A DNA stretch of 48,258 bases from an uncultured Bacteroidota bacterium. GTDB taxonomy: Bacteria > Bacteroidota > Bacteroidia > Chitinophagales > Chitinophagaceae. The notes beneath the pieces are model-generated. The model ran no database searches and was not told the DNA's origin. It worked only from the letters and a program-made list of their open reading frames with translations. This document shows, piece by piece, positions 38,280 to 47,800 of this stretch. The translations under genes were made by a program, and so were the position numbers. Every line of letters begins with the position of its first letter. The first letter of the stretch is position 1. The DNA lies in NCBI GenBank assembly GCA_903874055.1, contig CAIQQR010000010.1, positions 1 through 48,258 on the forward strand. Reading direction: 5' to 3'.

Positions 38280-39845
38280 ATGAAATATCCCTTAGTAATT
38301 TTCGCCATCTTTATAAGTCCATACTTGTTTGCACAAAATGCAGATTATATTATTCGAAATGGAAAAATAATAGATGGCACTGGAAATAATTGGCAGTTCA
38401 AAAATATTGCGATTGTCAATAATAAAATAATAGCTATTGGCAATCTAAAAAATTGGAAAGCAACAAAAGAAATTGATGTAAAGGGATTGATTGTCGCGCC
38501 TGGTTTTATTGATGTGCATGCACACATTGAAGGAAGCGAGGTAAAAAATCCTTTGGCAACTAACTTTATTTATGATGGAGTTACTACAGTTATTACCGGA
38601 AATTGTGGTGGATCTGCTGATAACATGAAAACCTATTTTGATTATATTGATTCATTAGGCATTTCTATCAACGTTGCTGCACTAATGGGGCACAATAATA
38701 TTCGCAAACAAGTTATGGGAACTGCTAACAGGCATGCAACCGAGGAAGAGCTTCAAAAAATGGAAGCCATTGCTGATAAAGCCATGAAGGATGGTGCTGT
38801 GGGTATGTCCACTGGGTTGATCTATATTCCTGGAACTTTTGCACCAACCAATGAAGTAGTGAGACTTGCAAAAGTAGTTGCACAAAATGGCGGAGTTTAT
38901 GCATCTCATATTCGTAATGAGGAAGATATGGTTGCAGAAGCGGTGAATGAAGCAATTGCTATTGGTAGAGAAGCAAAATTACCTGTTGAAATTTCTCATT
39001 TTAAAGTAAATGGTCAAAACAATTGGGGAAGAAGTGATGAAACTTTGAACCTAGTAAAAAATGCAAGATTAGAAGGCATTGATGTAACCATTGATCAGTA
39101 TCCATATACTGCTAGTAGTACCAACCTTGGTATCCTTTTACCTGATTGGGTTTTAGCGGATGGTCAAGATTCAATTTTATCAAGATTAAAAAATCCAGCA
39201 ATTCGCTCAAAAGTAAAAGCACATAGTATTGATATGATTACGCGCAGAGGGCTTAAGCATTTTGATTATGCTTATGTGGCTAATTTTAAAGCGGACACTA
39301 ACTATAATGGAAAAAATATTAGAGAGATAAATTTACTACGTGGTGGAAAAGACAATGCATTAGCCCAAGCAGAAACCATTGTACAAATGATGGAATTAGG
39401 GGGTGCACAAATGGTATACCATGGCATGGGAGATAAAGATGTAAAAAATATAATGGCTTATCCATTTAATATGGCTGCAAGTGATGCTGGTATTGCTGTT
39501 GTTGGAGTTAGCAGACCTCATCCACGTGCCTATGGTACCAATGCAAGAGTCCTTGGTAAATATGTGAGAGAAGAAAAAGTAATGTCATTAGAAGAAGCCA
39601 TCCGAAGAATGACATCATTACCTGCTGATAAATTTAATATCAATCAAAGAGGTTTGATAAAAGAAGGTTTCATTGCAGATATCGTTGTATTTGATGAAAA
39701 CGAAGTTACCGATATGGCTACCTTTGAAAATCCACATCAGTTTTCAAAAGGATTTAAATATATATTTGTGAATGGTGCTTTAACAATTGAAAATGGATTG
39801 CACAACGGAGCAAGAAAAGGGGTAGCTATTAGAAACAATAATTAA
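38280..39845 (+). CDS. Exported D-aminoacylase / N-acyl-D-amino-acid deacylase-type amidohydrolase
   Basis: A 521-residue zinc amidohydrolase with a signal peptide ending in FAQ. The TIM-barrel metal site is visible: His80 and His82 (DVHAHIE), Cys109 (GNCGG) as the bridging ligand typical of D-aminoacylases, His210 (ASHIRNE), His240 (EISHFK) and the catalytic Asp402 (AASDAG). The family hydrolyses N-acyl-D-amino acids, dihydropyrimidine-like rings or D-dipeptides. Periplasmic location suggests turnover of D-amino-acid-containing wall fragments or scavenged amides. A hypothetical exported protein gene follows after 21 nt. Confidence 0.88.
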   Translation: MKYPLVIFAIFISPYLFAQNADYIIRNGKIIDGTGNNWQFKNIAIVNNKIIAIGNLKNWKATKEIDVKGLIVAPGFIDVHAHIEGSEVKNPLATNFIYDGVTTVITGNCGGSADNMKTYFDYIDSLGISINVAALMGHNNIRKQVMGTANRHATEEELQKMEAIADKAMKDGAVGMSTGLIYIPGTFAPTNEVVRLAKVVAQNGGVYASHIRNEEDMVAEAVNEAIAIGREAKLPVEISHFKVNGQNNWGRSDETLNLVKNARLEGIDVTIDQYPYTASSTNLGILLPDWVLADGQDSILSRLKNPAIRSKVKAHSIDMITRRGLKHFDYAYVANFKADTNYNGKNIREINLLRGGKDNALAQAETIVQMMELGGAQMVYHGMGDKDVKNIMAYPFNMAASDAGIAVVGVSRPHPRAYGTNARVLGKYVREEKVMSLEEAIRRMTSLPADKFNINQRGLIKEGFIADIVVFDENEVTDMATFENPHQFSKGFKYIFVNGALTIENGLHNGARKGVAIRNNN

Positions 39846-39866
39846 TGGATATAAAAAATTATTAAA

Positions 39867-40625
39867 ATGAAAAGTTCAATATTAAAAATAGTAGTGGTAA
39901 TTATTTGTTTGTTAACGGGTATTAAATCAAAGGCTCAAATGTCCGAGGCTGGATTAATCACAGATTTGCGTGAAATAGATTTAAACACCATTGTATACGA
40001 TCCAGCACACCCAAGATCAAGTAGTAAAAGTGGTCTTAGTTATGCTGATGTAGAAGGAACTCCTTTTTGGAACGAAAAATGGAACCCTGCCTTACTATTT
40101 TTTAATAACGGAACAAAGGCTAAAATAAACCAAGCTAAATTGAATTTATATACAAATGAAATTCATTACCTGAGCAGCACAGGCGAAGAACTTGCTGTAG
40201 ATAATAATGGAATTGTTAGACTAGTTTTTTTAAATAAAAATAATTTAACGCAGCCTATTGCTAGTTTTGCGGTTTTAATGAATCACTTAACAGGTAATGG
40301 TACTGCTTATTACAAAGTATTAAATGCAGGCCTGTTTCAATTAATACTAATGCAAAAGCAATTGACAAAAACGAGTCCTTATGATCCAATTCAAGGAAAA
40401 AGTATCACTAGTTTTTATACAAGAAACGATTATGCTATTTACAATGAAGGAAAAATTATTCCTTTAAAAGATTTGGATAGAATAAATGTTTTAAACGCTG
40501 TTCCTTTGAATACTTTAACAAGTGATTGGTTAAGATCAACTAAGTCAAAATTAAAAACCGAAAAAGAAGTGACAGCTTATCTTGAACAAGTAAACTTAAG
40601 TAATATCAAGATTGGAAATAAGTAA
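39867..40625 (+). CDS. Exported protein of unknown function
   Basis: I do not recognise this 252-residue protein. It has a signal peptide ending SKAQ and a body of mixed strands and loops. Visible features are VYDPAHPRSSSKSGLSYADVEGTPFW near the N-terminus, a WNPALLFF strand, a central hydrophobic strand pair (FAVLMNHLTGNGTAYYKVL) and a Lys-rich C-terminal helix (STKSKLKTEKEVTAYLEQV). No cysteines, metal motif or membrane segment is seen after the signal. It is 21 nt downstream of the amidohydrolase gene and probably cotranscribed with it. It converges with the VIT1 gene with one base between the stop codons. Confidence 0.8.
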   Translation: MKSSILKIVVVIICLLTGIKSKAQMSEAGLITDLREIDLNTIVYDPAHPRSSSKSGLSYADVEGTPFWNEKWNPALLFFNNGTKAKINQAKLNLYTNEIHYLSSTGEELAVDNNGIVRLVFLNKNNLTQPIASFAVLMNHLTGNGTAYYKVLNAGLFQLILMQKQLTKTSPYDPIQGKSITSFYTRNDYAIYNEGKIIPLKDLDRINVLNAVPLNTLTSDWLRSTKSKLKTEKEVTAYLEQVNLSNIKIGNK

Positions 40626-40626
40626 A

Positions 40627-41331
40627 TTAGGCCTGAATTAATTTTGCAATAGCAAAGGCAGTTGTTGCTGCTGCAGCACCTATTAACATTACTTTTACAC
40701 CACCCCACCATGGATTAATTCCTGTCATTTTGCTTTTAAAGAACCCAAAAACAAATAAACAAACCAAGGTAATCATTGCAGATATTTCTAAACCCTTTAA
40801 AGCATTGTCTACAAAAAAATATGGGGTTAAGGGAATTAAACCTCCAACAATATAACTAAGGCCAATATTTAAAGCACTTTTGCGCGCGCGCTTAGGATCA
40901 GGTTCTTCCAATCCTAATTCAAATTTCATCATAAAGTCAACCCATCTTTTATCATCCTTGATAATTTCCTGTGTAGCTTCTTCGGCTGTTGATGCGCTTA
41001 AACCCCAACCTAAAAATACATTACGTACTTCTTGTATTTCAACCTCTCTTTTATGCGTTAATTCCCAATATTCTTTTTTCAATTCACTTTGATAGTGATC
41101 TTGTTCGGTCTTGCCTGCTAAATAACCACCTAATCCCATGGCAATAGAACCTGCAGCAACTTCTGCAATGCCCGCGATCCATATTAAATTCACATGACCA
41201 TCTACAGCACCGCTTAATCCTGCTGCTAAAGCAAAAGGGACAGTTAGTCCATCGCTCATGCCAATTACAATATCAGTTAACAAATCACTGCTTTGCATAT
41301 GTTCTTCAAGATGTAAGTGTAAATCGCTCAT
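40627..41331 (-). CDS. VIT1/CCC1-family iron/manganese transporter
   Basis: A 234-residue membrane protein with five helices. TM1 shows DIVIGMSDGLTVPFALAAGL, the D-G-x-x-x-x-x-A-L/V pattern of the VIT1/CCC1 family. TM2 has AGIAEVAAGSIAMGLGGYLAG with the conserved Glu and Met-Gly. A Glu-rich cytoplasmic helix pair follows (KKEYWELTHKREVEIQEV), the usual ferrous-iron-binding region. It should move Fe(II) or Mn(II) out of the cytoplasm. It is divergent from the Tat-exported Gfo/Idh gene, 111 nt away. Confidence 0.9.
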   Translation of the reverse strand: MSDLHLHLEEHMQSSDLLTDIVIGMSDGLTVPFALAAGLSGAVDGHVNLIWIAGIAEVAAGSIAMGLGGYLAGKTEQDHYQSELKKEYWELTHKREVEIQEVRNVFLGWGLSASTAEEATQEIIKDDKRWVDFMMKFELGLEEPDPKRARKSALNIGLSYIVGGLIPLTPYFFVDNALKGLEISAMITLVCLFVFGFFKSKMTGINPWWGGVKVMLIGAAAATTAFAIAKLIQA

Positions 41332-41389
41332 GGCTAAATAAATTCTTTTATTTTAAAATGTAGGCATGTCAAATGTAACTAAAATTGAA

Positions 41390-41397
41390 TAAATTTA
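41390..41397 (+). promoter_or_regulatory. Weak -7-like box before the Tat-exported Gfo/Idh gene
   Basis: TAAATTTA followed by GTATAC lies about 45 nt before the ATG. The arrangement resembles the boxes before the genes at 38280 and 3912 (minus). Matching to TAnnTTTG is one base short and the motif is common by chance. Confidence 0.3.
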
Positions 41398-41442
41398 GTA
41401 TACATAAAACCTAATCTTAATCATTATTTAAAATCAGTTGTA

Positions 41443-42708
41443 ATGAATTCAAAAAATAGTTCAAGAAGAAAATTTATAAAAAACACAGCTACTATTTTAG
41501 CTGGTTTTTCAATTGTACCAAGGCATGTGCTTGGGAGAGGATTCTTAGCACCCAGCGATCAACTCACTAAAGGAATTATTGGTGTTGGTGGAATGGGCCG
41601 TGGACATATTCCTTATGCTGGCACAAGGGTGGTGGCTATTTGTGACGTGGATAAAAATCATTTAACTGAAGTTGCCAATTCAATTGGAGGAGGCGTAAAA
41701 ACTTTTCATGATCATCGTGAATTAATTGCCTTGCCCGAAGTAGACATTGTGCATATTGCAACCCCTCCACATTGGCATGGAATTATGTCCGTTGATGCAG
41801 CAAAAGCGGGTAAAGATATTTGGTGTGAAAAACCAATGACAAGAACCATTGGAGAAGGCAAGATTGTAAGAGAAGCCATGAAGCAATATGGCAGTATGTT
41901 TCGCTTAAATACTTGGTTTAGGTTTGAAGATAATTTTTACGGCATGAACACTACTGTTAAGCCCATTAAAAAATTAGTAGAAAGCGGATTATTAGGTTGG
42001 CCACTCACTGTAACAGTGAGCAAGACTACAGGATTTGATTGGAAATTTTATTGGATTGGAAAAACAAATTTAGAACCACAACCTGTTCCAGAACAATTAG
42101 ATTATGATAGATGGCTAGGCCCCGCTCCCTATAAGCCTTACCACGTTCACCGAACGCATCAAACTTTTAGAGGTTATTGGGATTATGATGGTGGAGGATT
42201 GGGTGATATGGGACAACATTACTTAGATCCTATACAATATTTTTTAGGCAAAGACCAAACCAGTCCTGTAAAAGTAGAAGTAGACGCAGAACAACAACAT
42301 CCTGATGCATGTGGCACATTTAGAAAAATCACTTACACTTATGCCGATGGTTGTAAAATTATTTTAGACGGAGAGGCTAAGGATCCTAATGCAGCTTACA
42401 TAGAGGGTCCAAATGGAAAATTATTTGCTGGATTTAAAAGTACCATTCCAAATTTAAAAGAAAAATTAGCCATGATGCCCGATCCAGCTCCTCAAGTAAC
42501 TAATTTTTTAGATAGTGTAAAATATAGAACACCATTTGCTTTAAATGAGCAAAATGGATTTAGATCCTGCACCTTAATTAATTTAGGTAAAATTGCTTTA
42601 CAACTTGGACGCACTTTAAATTTCGATCCAGTAAAAGAGGAGTTTATAAATGATACCGAAGCAAATTATTTAATTCATCCTCCTATGCGTGGACCTTGGA
42701 CTATTTAA
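41443..42708 (+). CDS. Tat-exported Gfo/Idh/MocA family oxidoreductase
   Basis: A 421-residue NAD(P)-dependent oxidoreductase with a twin-arginine signal (SSRRKFIKNTATILAGFSIV). Export by Tat fits a protein that folds around tightly held nicotinamide, as in glucose-fructose oxidoreductase. The Rossmann motif is GIIGVGGMGRGH, the catalytic Lys is in WCEKPMTR, and the C-terminal domain has GLGDMGQHYLDPIQYFLG. The next gene encodes a double 3-keto-disaccharide-hydrolase-type protein, so the likely reaction is oxidation of a glycoside at C3 in the periplasm, followed by cleavage of the 3-keto sugar. That pathway is inferred from the pairing. Confidence 0.9.
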   Translation: MNSKNSSRRKFIKNTATILAGFSIVPRHVLGRGFLAPSDQLTKGIIGVGGMGRGHIPYAGTRVVAICDVDKNHLTEVANSIGGGVKTFHDHRELIALPEVDIVHIATPPHWHGIMSVDAAKAGKDIWCEKPMTRTIGEGKIVREAMKQYGSMFRLNTWFRFEDNFYGMNTTVKPIKKLVESGLLGWPLTVTVSKTTGFDWKFYWIGKTNLEPQPVPEQLDYDRWLGPAPYKPYHVHRTHQTFRGYWDYDGGGLGDMGQHYLDPIQYFLGKDQTSPVKVEVDAEQQHPDACGTFRKITYTYADGCKIILDGEAKDPNAAYIEGPNGKLFAGFKSTIPNLKEKLAMMPDPAPQVTNFLDSVKYRTPFALNEQNGFRSCTLINLGKIALQLGRTLNFDPVKEEFINDTEANYLIHPPMRGPWTI

Positions 42709-42737
42709 AAATTATAAAAAATATTTAAAAAAATAAA

Positions 42738-44738
42738 ATGAATAGACATTATATAAAATTAAAAATCGCATTACTTATTCTTTTTGCTTTAATAGTTGCA
42801 CCTGTTTTTTCACAAAACAACATTTCGCCTAAAGAGGCAATTGCTGTATTTCCTTATCAGCACACCAGTGAAGCTGACAAAGCATTGTCCTTAATGAAGA
42901 ATTGGAAAAAATCGGATTGGAAATCATTTTTCAATTTAATAGAGGATACAGGTACTAAAATACAATCTAGTTTTGCATTGCATGCATTCGTGAATACCAT
43001 TGCTTTAGACCCTGTTAATAAAGATAAATTCATTGTGATTCTTACATCTCAAATGAAAAAAGCAAAATCAGAATATGCTAAAATTTTATTGCAAGAAGAA
43101 TTAAAATTATTAAGTAGCAAAGCTTTTGTTATGGATAGATTAACATTAGCAACTCCCACATATCAAGAACTACCGGGAAAAGCATTTACAAAAAGTTCAA
43201 ATAATGCAATAGAGTTATTAGTGTTACAAAAAAGTATGGAAAAGCCATTGAATGTAATACAAAAGAAAAATATTATTTGGGAAGCAAGTAAATTAAAAGG
43301 AATCTGCAGCTTTATGTTTTTAACTAAATTCCTCGAAGATGTAGAGGTTAATCAAAATGCTGCAACAGCTATTACTAAACTAGCATTGAACGATGTAAGC
43401 ATACGTGGTGTTGAAGTGCGCAATGCCTTAGAAAAAGCCATTACATTTATTCATGGTGAAGACAGCGCCATTTTAGTACCAGCAATAAAAGCACATCTTA
43501 AAAAAATGCCTTATGATTATGGATTTGTTTCTTTGTTTAATGGAAAAGATTTGACGGGATGGAAAGGACTTGTGGCTAATCCAATTGCAAGAAGCAAGAT
43601 GAGTGAAACGGAATTACAAGCCGCACAAGTAATAGCAGATAAAAAAATGCGTGAAGACTGGATTGTAAAAGATGGTTTATTAAATTTTACAGGTAATGAA
43701 CACGGGGAGAACCTTGCCACGATTAAACAATATGGTGATATGGAAATGTTTATTGATTGGCGCATTCAACCAAAAGGAGATGCTGGTATTTATTTAAGAG
43801 GTACGCCACAAGTTCAAATTTGGGATACAAGCCGAAGAGAAGTTGGGGCACAAGTGGGTAGTGGCGGATTGTATAATAATCAAAAGAATGTAAGTAAACC
43901 ATTAGTGGTAGCAGACCATAACGTTGGCGAATGGAATAACTTTCATATTATCATGAGAGGGGATCGTGTAACTGTTTATTTAAATGGTATTTTAGTAACT
44001 GATAATATTCCTTTAGAAAATTACTGGGATCATAATCTTCCATTATTTGCAAAAGAACAAATTGAATTACAAGCGCATGGTACTTTTGTATCCTACCGCA
44101 ATATTTATTTACGTGAACTACCTTCAAATGAACCTGTAAAACTAAATGAGCAAGAAGCGAAAGAAGGTTTTAGTTTATTATTTGATGGAACCAATATTAA
44201 TAATTGGACGGGCAATACTGCAGGTTATTTAATTCAGGATGGCGCACTAGTAGTAATACCTGAAAATGGATCTGGAGGAAATTTATATACTAAAGAGGAG
44301 TTTAGTGATTTTATATACAGATTTGATTTTCAATTAACTCCTGGTGCTAATAATGGAATTGGTGTACATGCTCCCTTGCAAGGGGATGCTGCTTATGTTG
44401 GTATGGAAATACAAGTATTAGACAGTGAACATCCCATATATGCTGAATTACAGCCTTATCAGTATCATGGTTCGGTATATGGTGTGATACCAGCTAAAAG
44501 AGGTTATTTAAAGCCAATTGGAGAATGGAATAGTGAAGAGATTATCGTAAAGGGTACTAAGATTAAAGTGACTTTAAACGGCAGTGTAATAGTGGATGGT
44601 GATTATGCATTGGCTTCAAAAAATGGAACGATTGATCATAAAGAACATCCAGGTTTATTGAATAAAACAGGTCACTTGGGATTTTTAGGACATGGCGATG
44701 TAGTTAGATTTAAAAATATGCGTGTAAAGCAATTATAG
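42738..44738 (+). CDS. Tandem DUF1080 / 3-keto-disaccharide hydrolase-like protein
   Basis: A 666-residue exported protein. A signal peptide ends in VFSQ. Residues 30-258 are helical and HEAT-like (KAHLKKMPYDYGFV). Two DUF1080 jelly rolls follow: residues 262-465 starting with GFVSLFNGKDLTGWKG and 476-665 starting with GFSLLFDGTNINNWTG. Both hold the typical DIYLRG-like or NNGIGVHAP strand and the end motif F-R-N-I/M. The family includes hydrolases of 3-keto-glycosides. It is 29 nt after the Tat-exported Gfo/Idh gene, its likely partner. An intrinsic terminator follows. Confidence 0.88.
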   Translation: MNRHYIKLKIALLILFALIVAPVFSQNNISPKEAIAVFPYQHTSEADKALSLMKNWKKSDWKSFFNLIEDTGTKIQSSFALHAFVNTIALDPVNKDKFIVILTSQMKKAKSEYAKILLQEELKLLSSKAFVMDRLTLATPTYQELPGKAFTKSSNNAIELLVLQKSMEKPLNVIQKKNIIWEASKLKGICSFMFLTKFLEDVEVNQNAATAITKLALNDVSIRGVEVRNALEKAITFIHGEDSAILVPAIKAHLKKMPYDYGFVSLFNGKDLTGWKGLVANPIARSKMSETELQAAQVIADKKMREDWIVKDGLLNFTGNEHGENLATIKQYGDMEMFIDWRIQPKGDAGIYLRGTPQVQIWDTSRREVGAQVGSGGLYNNQKNVSKPLVVADHNVGEWNNFHIIMRGDRVTVYLNGILVTDNIPLENYWDHNLPLFAKEQIELQAHGTFVSYRNIYLRELPSNEPVKLNEQEAKEGFSLLFDGTNINNWTGNTAGYLIQDGALVVIPENGSGGNLYTKEEFSDFIYRFDFQLTPGANNGIGVHAPLQGDAAYVGMEIQVLDSEHPIYAELQPYQYHGSVYGVIPAKRGYLKPIGEWNSEEIIVKGTKIKVTLNGSVIVDGDYALASKNGTIDHKEHPGLLNKTGHLGFLGHGDVVRFKNMRVKQL

Positions 44739-44786
44739 TGCTCTATAAGTATTTTCAAAATCTTTTTCAATCTTCTATATACCAAC

Positions 44787-44817
44787 AAAAATGCCCTCCA
44801 AATTGGAGGGCATTTTT
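44787..44817. terminator. Bidirectional intrinsic terminator
   Basis: AAAAATGCCCTCC (44787-44799) and GGAGGGCATTTTT (44805-44817) are perfect 13-bp arms around AAATT, with T runs on both strands. It serves the convergent DUF1080 gene and TonB receptor gene. Confidence 0.95.
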
Positions 44818-44840
44818 TATATCTATTAGTAGTTTAAATA

Positions 44841-47800
44841 CTAGTTAAATAAGTATCTAACTCCAATTTGAATTTGGTAACGAGAACCTAAACTTGGACT
44901 AGGCTTGTAAGCTCTTGTATAAGGAACTTTGTTAACCGCATCTTGGTAAGGGAATGTGTATACAGGTGTTTTACCATCTGTATCAATTTTACTAAATACC
45001 AACGGAGTAGTTGTTGTTGGTACATAGTATACTCCCCAATCCTTGTTCAACAAGTTAGTGAAGTTGTAGATATCAGCTGTGAAACGTAAAGTATGCTTAT
45101 TTTTACCCATTGTAAATCTTACATCTTGAGTAAAGTTTAAATCTAATTTATGTGTCCAAGGCAATACGTATGCATTTCTTTCAGCAAATTGACCACGACG
45201 GCTAAATAAATATGGATTACTTGCAATGAATGCATCTAATTGATTCCATAATTCAGTTTGAGTTCTTGTATCACCAGTTGCATTGATCAATTTGATTTGA
45301 TCAGATGTTTTAGGTACAAACATTAAGTCATTGTAAGTAATACCATCATTGTTCACGTCACCTTGTACATAGTATGAAGTTGCATAGTTTGGAGATCCTT
45401 CATATACCATACCAATTGAAGTTGTTTGGTCTTTGATGAAATCTTTATGATATACTACGCTACCAATAATTCTGTGTGGCATGTAGTTGTTTGAGTTACC
45501 AATTGTGAAATCATTTGGATTATCTGAAGTTACTTTAGAACCCCACATTGTTGCAGCAGTTGAACCACTTACTGCAGCATCCTTAGCTTCTTGTCTTGTG
45601 TATGCAGCAGTTAAAATAAAGTTTTTAGTTACTTTTTGAATTTGTAATGTTCCAGTCCAAGCATAACCAGCACTTGAGTTAGTCATGTAGATAGCATTAC
45701 CAATTGTTGGGTTATTAGCAGTTGCAGCTGTTGTTCCACCCATTTGCTTTCCACCTAAAGGATAAATAGAAGTGTAAGGGAATCTCCAACGACCGTCAGA
45801 CAATTTTACTAAACCTGTATTTGGTAAAGCGATATTTTGGAATACAGAAGCATTAAATTGTTTTGTGTAAGTTCCTTCAACTGTCACTGTCCAACCATTT
45901 CCTAATTTTTTATCCGCAGCTAAAGTAGATTTAAATACTTGAGGGAATTTGTAGTTAGGATCTGTTACGTTGATTGAATAAGATGAACTTAAACCAGCAG
46001 TTGCAGAAGGACGGTATGCATTCACATCTGGATTAAACACATTTGTATTTGTGTTAGAGAAAGATCCAAACAATGCCATACCTGAGTTAGAAGCTTGGTT
46101 AGAAACCCATACAAAAGGAGGAGCACCTTGGAATAAACCAGCACCACCACGGATTTGTAAAGTTTGATCACCATATGCATCATAGTTAAATCCAATTCTT
46201 GGAGATACTTGAACTGCTAAGTTTGGAGCAGCACCCGTATTCGCATGAATACCTTGGTAGAAACGAGTTAAAGTATCTACAACTGGGTTGTATAAGAAAG
46301 TGTTGTAGAACTTGCTGTAATCTAAACGGATACCGTAAGTAATTGTTAATTTATCAGTTGCTCTGTATTTATCTTGAGCATAAACACCAGCTTCAAAATC
46401 TTTAGGTCCTACTAATGGGAATGCACCACCACCTAATGTATAAGATAAGTTATATACAGCAGCTTTAGTACCAACACCATTTGCAGAGTTAATAAAATCA
46501 TTCAAAGAATTGAAACGGAAAACACCCTCATAGTTAGGAGAGAAGCCGTTTAAATATTTTTTAAATGAAGACTGAAGACCTACGCTAATTTCATGCTTAC
46601 CTGCATAAATAGATAAGTTATCGTTTAATTGATAAACGTCGGTGTTCAATTTGTTTCCGTATGTATATAATTCATATCCAAAAGATGTGAATGGTTTACC
46701 ATTACCATCTAAGATATCCACCATTGGAAATTCTTTGCTAGTTAATGCATTTCTGAAATCTCTTAATGCAGTATAACCAACTTGTAATTTATTGTTTAAT
46801 CTGTTGCTCAACTTAGTGTTCAACTCAGCAATAAATACATTTGCGTTATTGTTAATTTCATAACCAGCACCAAAGAAAGGCAATGCAGTTGCACTTGCTT
46901 GTCTTGTTGAAACAGATCCACTGTTTGATGGTGGAATTTGGCTAGCTGATTTTAAGTAATTGTATTTGAAAGTGAAAGTATTGTTAGCATCAATATTCCA
47001 ATCCAACTTCATTGTTAAACGCTTTGAAGAAGATACATAAGAGTATCCTTGGTATGCACCTGGATCGTAGTTATATTTTGATTTTAAGAAATCAACTAAC
47101 TTATTTAATGAATCCGCATTTGCAGCAGAAATTGTTGAACCATTTGCTGGATTGCTTGCAGAAGAAGCTGACCAAGTAGTACCTGGAGTTGTTGTTGCTT
47201 CTTGCTCACCGTTTACAAATAAGAACAATTTATTTTTGATGATTGCACCGCTAGCAGTGAAACCTTTTAAATCATAACTATAATCTTGCTTAGGTACCGT
47301 GATTGTATACGGAGCACCATTTACATCATAACCTTGCCAATCTTTGTTTTTGAAGTATTGGTAAACTGATCCAGAGTAAGTGTTAGTACCACTTCTTGAA
47401 ACTGAGTTGATACCTCCACCAACGAAACCACCATTCTTAACATCAAATGGAGAGGTGTTCACTTGAATTTGCTCAATCGCATCTAATGATACCGCGTTTT
47501 GGCCAGTTTGACCACCAATATCACCAGACAAACCAAATGAGTTGTTGAAGTTAGCACCATCAATTGTGATGTTGTTCAATTGAGAACTTTGACCACCAAA
47601 AGATCCACTGTTGTAAGTTGGAGTCAATTTGATGATGTCTTTATAAGAACGAGAAATAGTAGGCAAACTTGTGATTTGATTTCTATTAAAAGTTTCTTGA
47701 GAACCAGTACGTGCGTTGTTAAATATTTTGTCTTGTTTGTTTGAAGACACAACAACTTCTTTTAAAGTGCTGCTTGTTTCAAGCATAGCAAAATTTGCTT

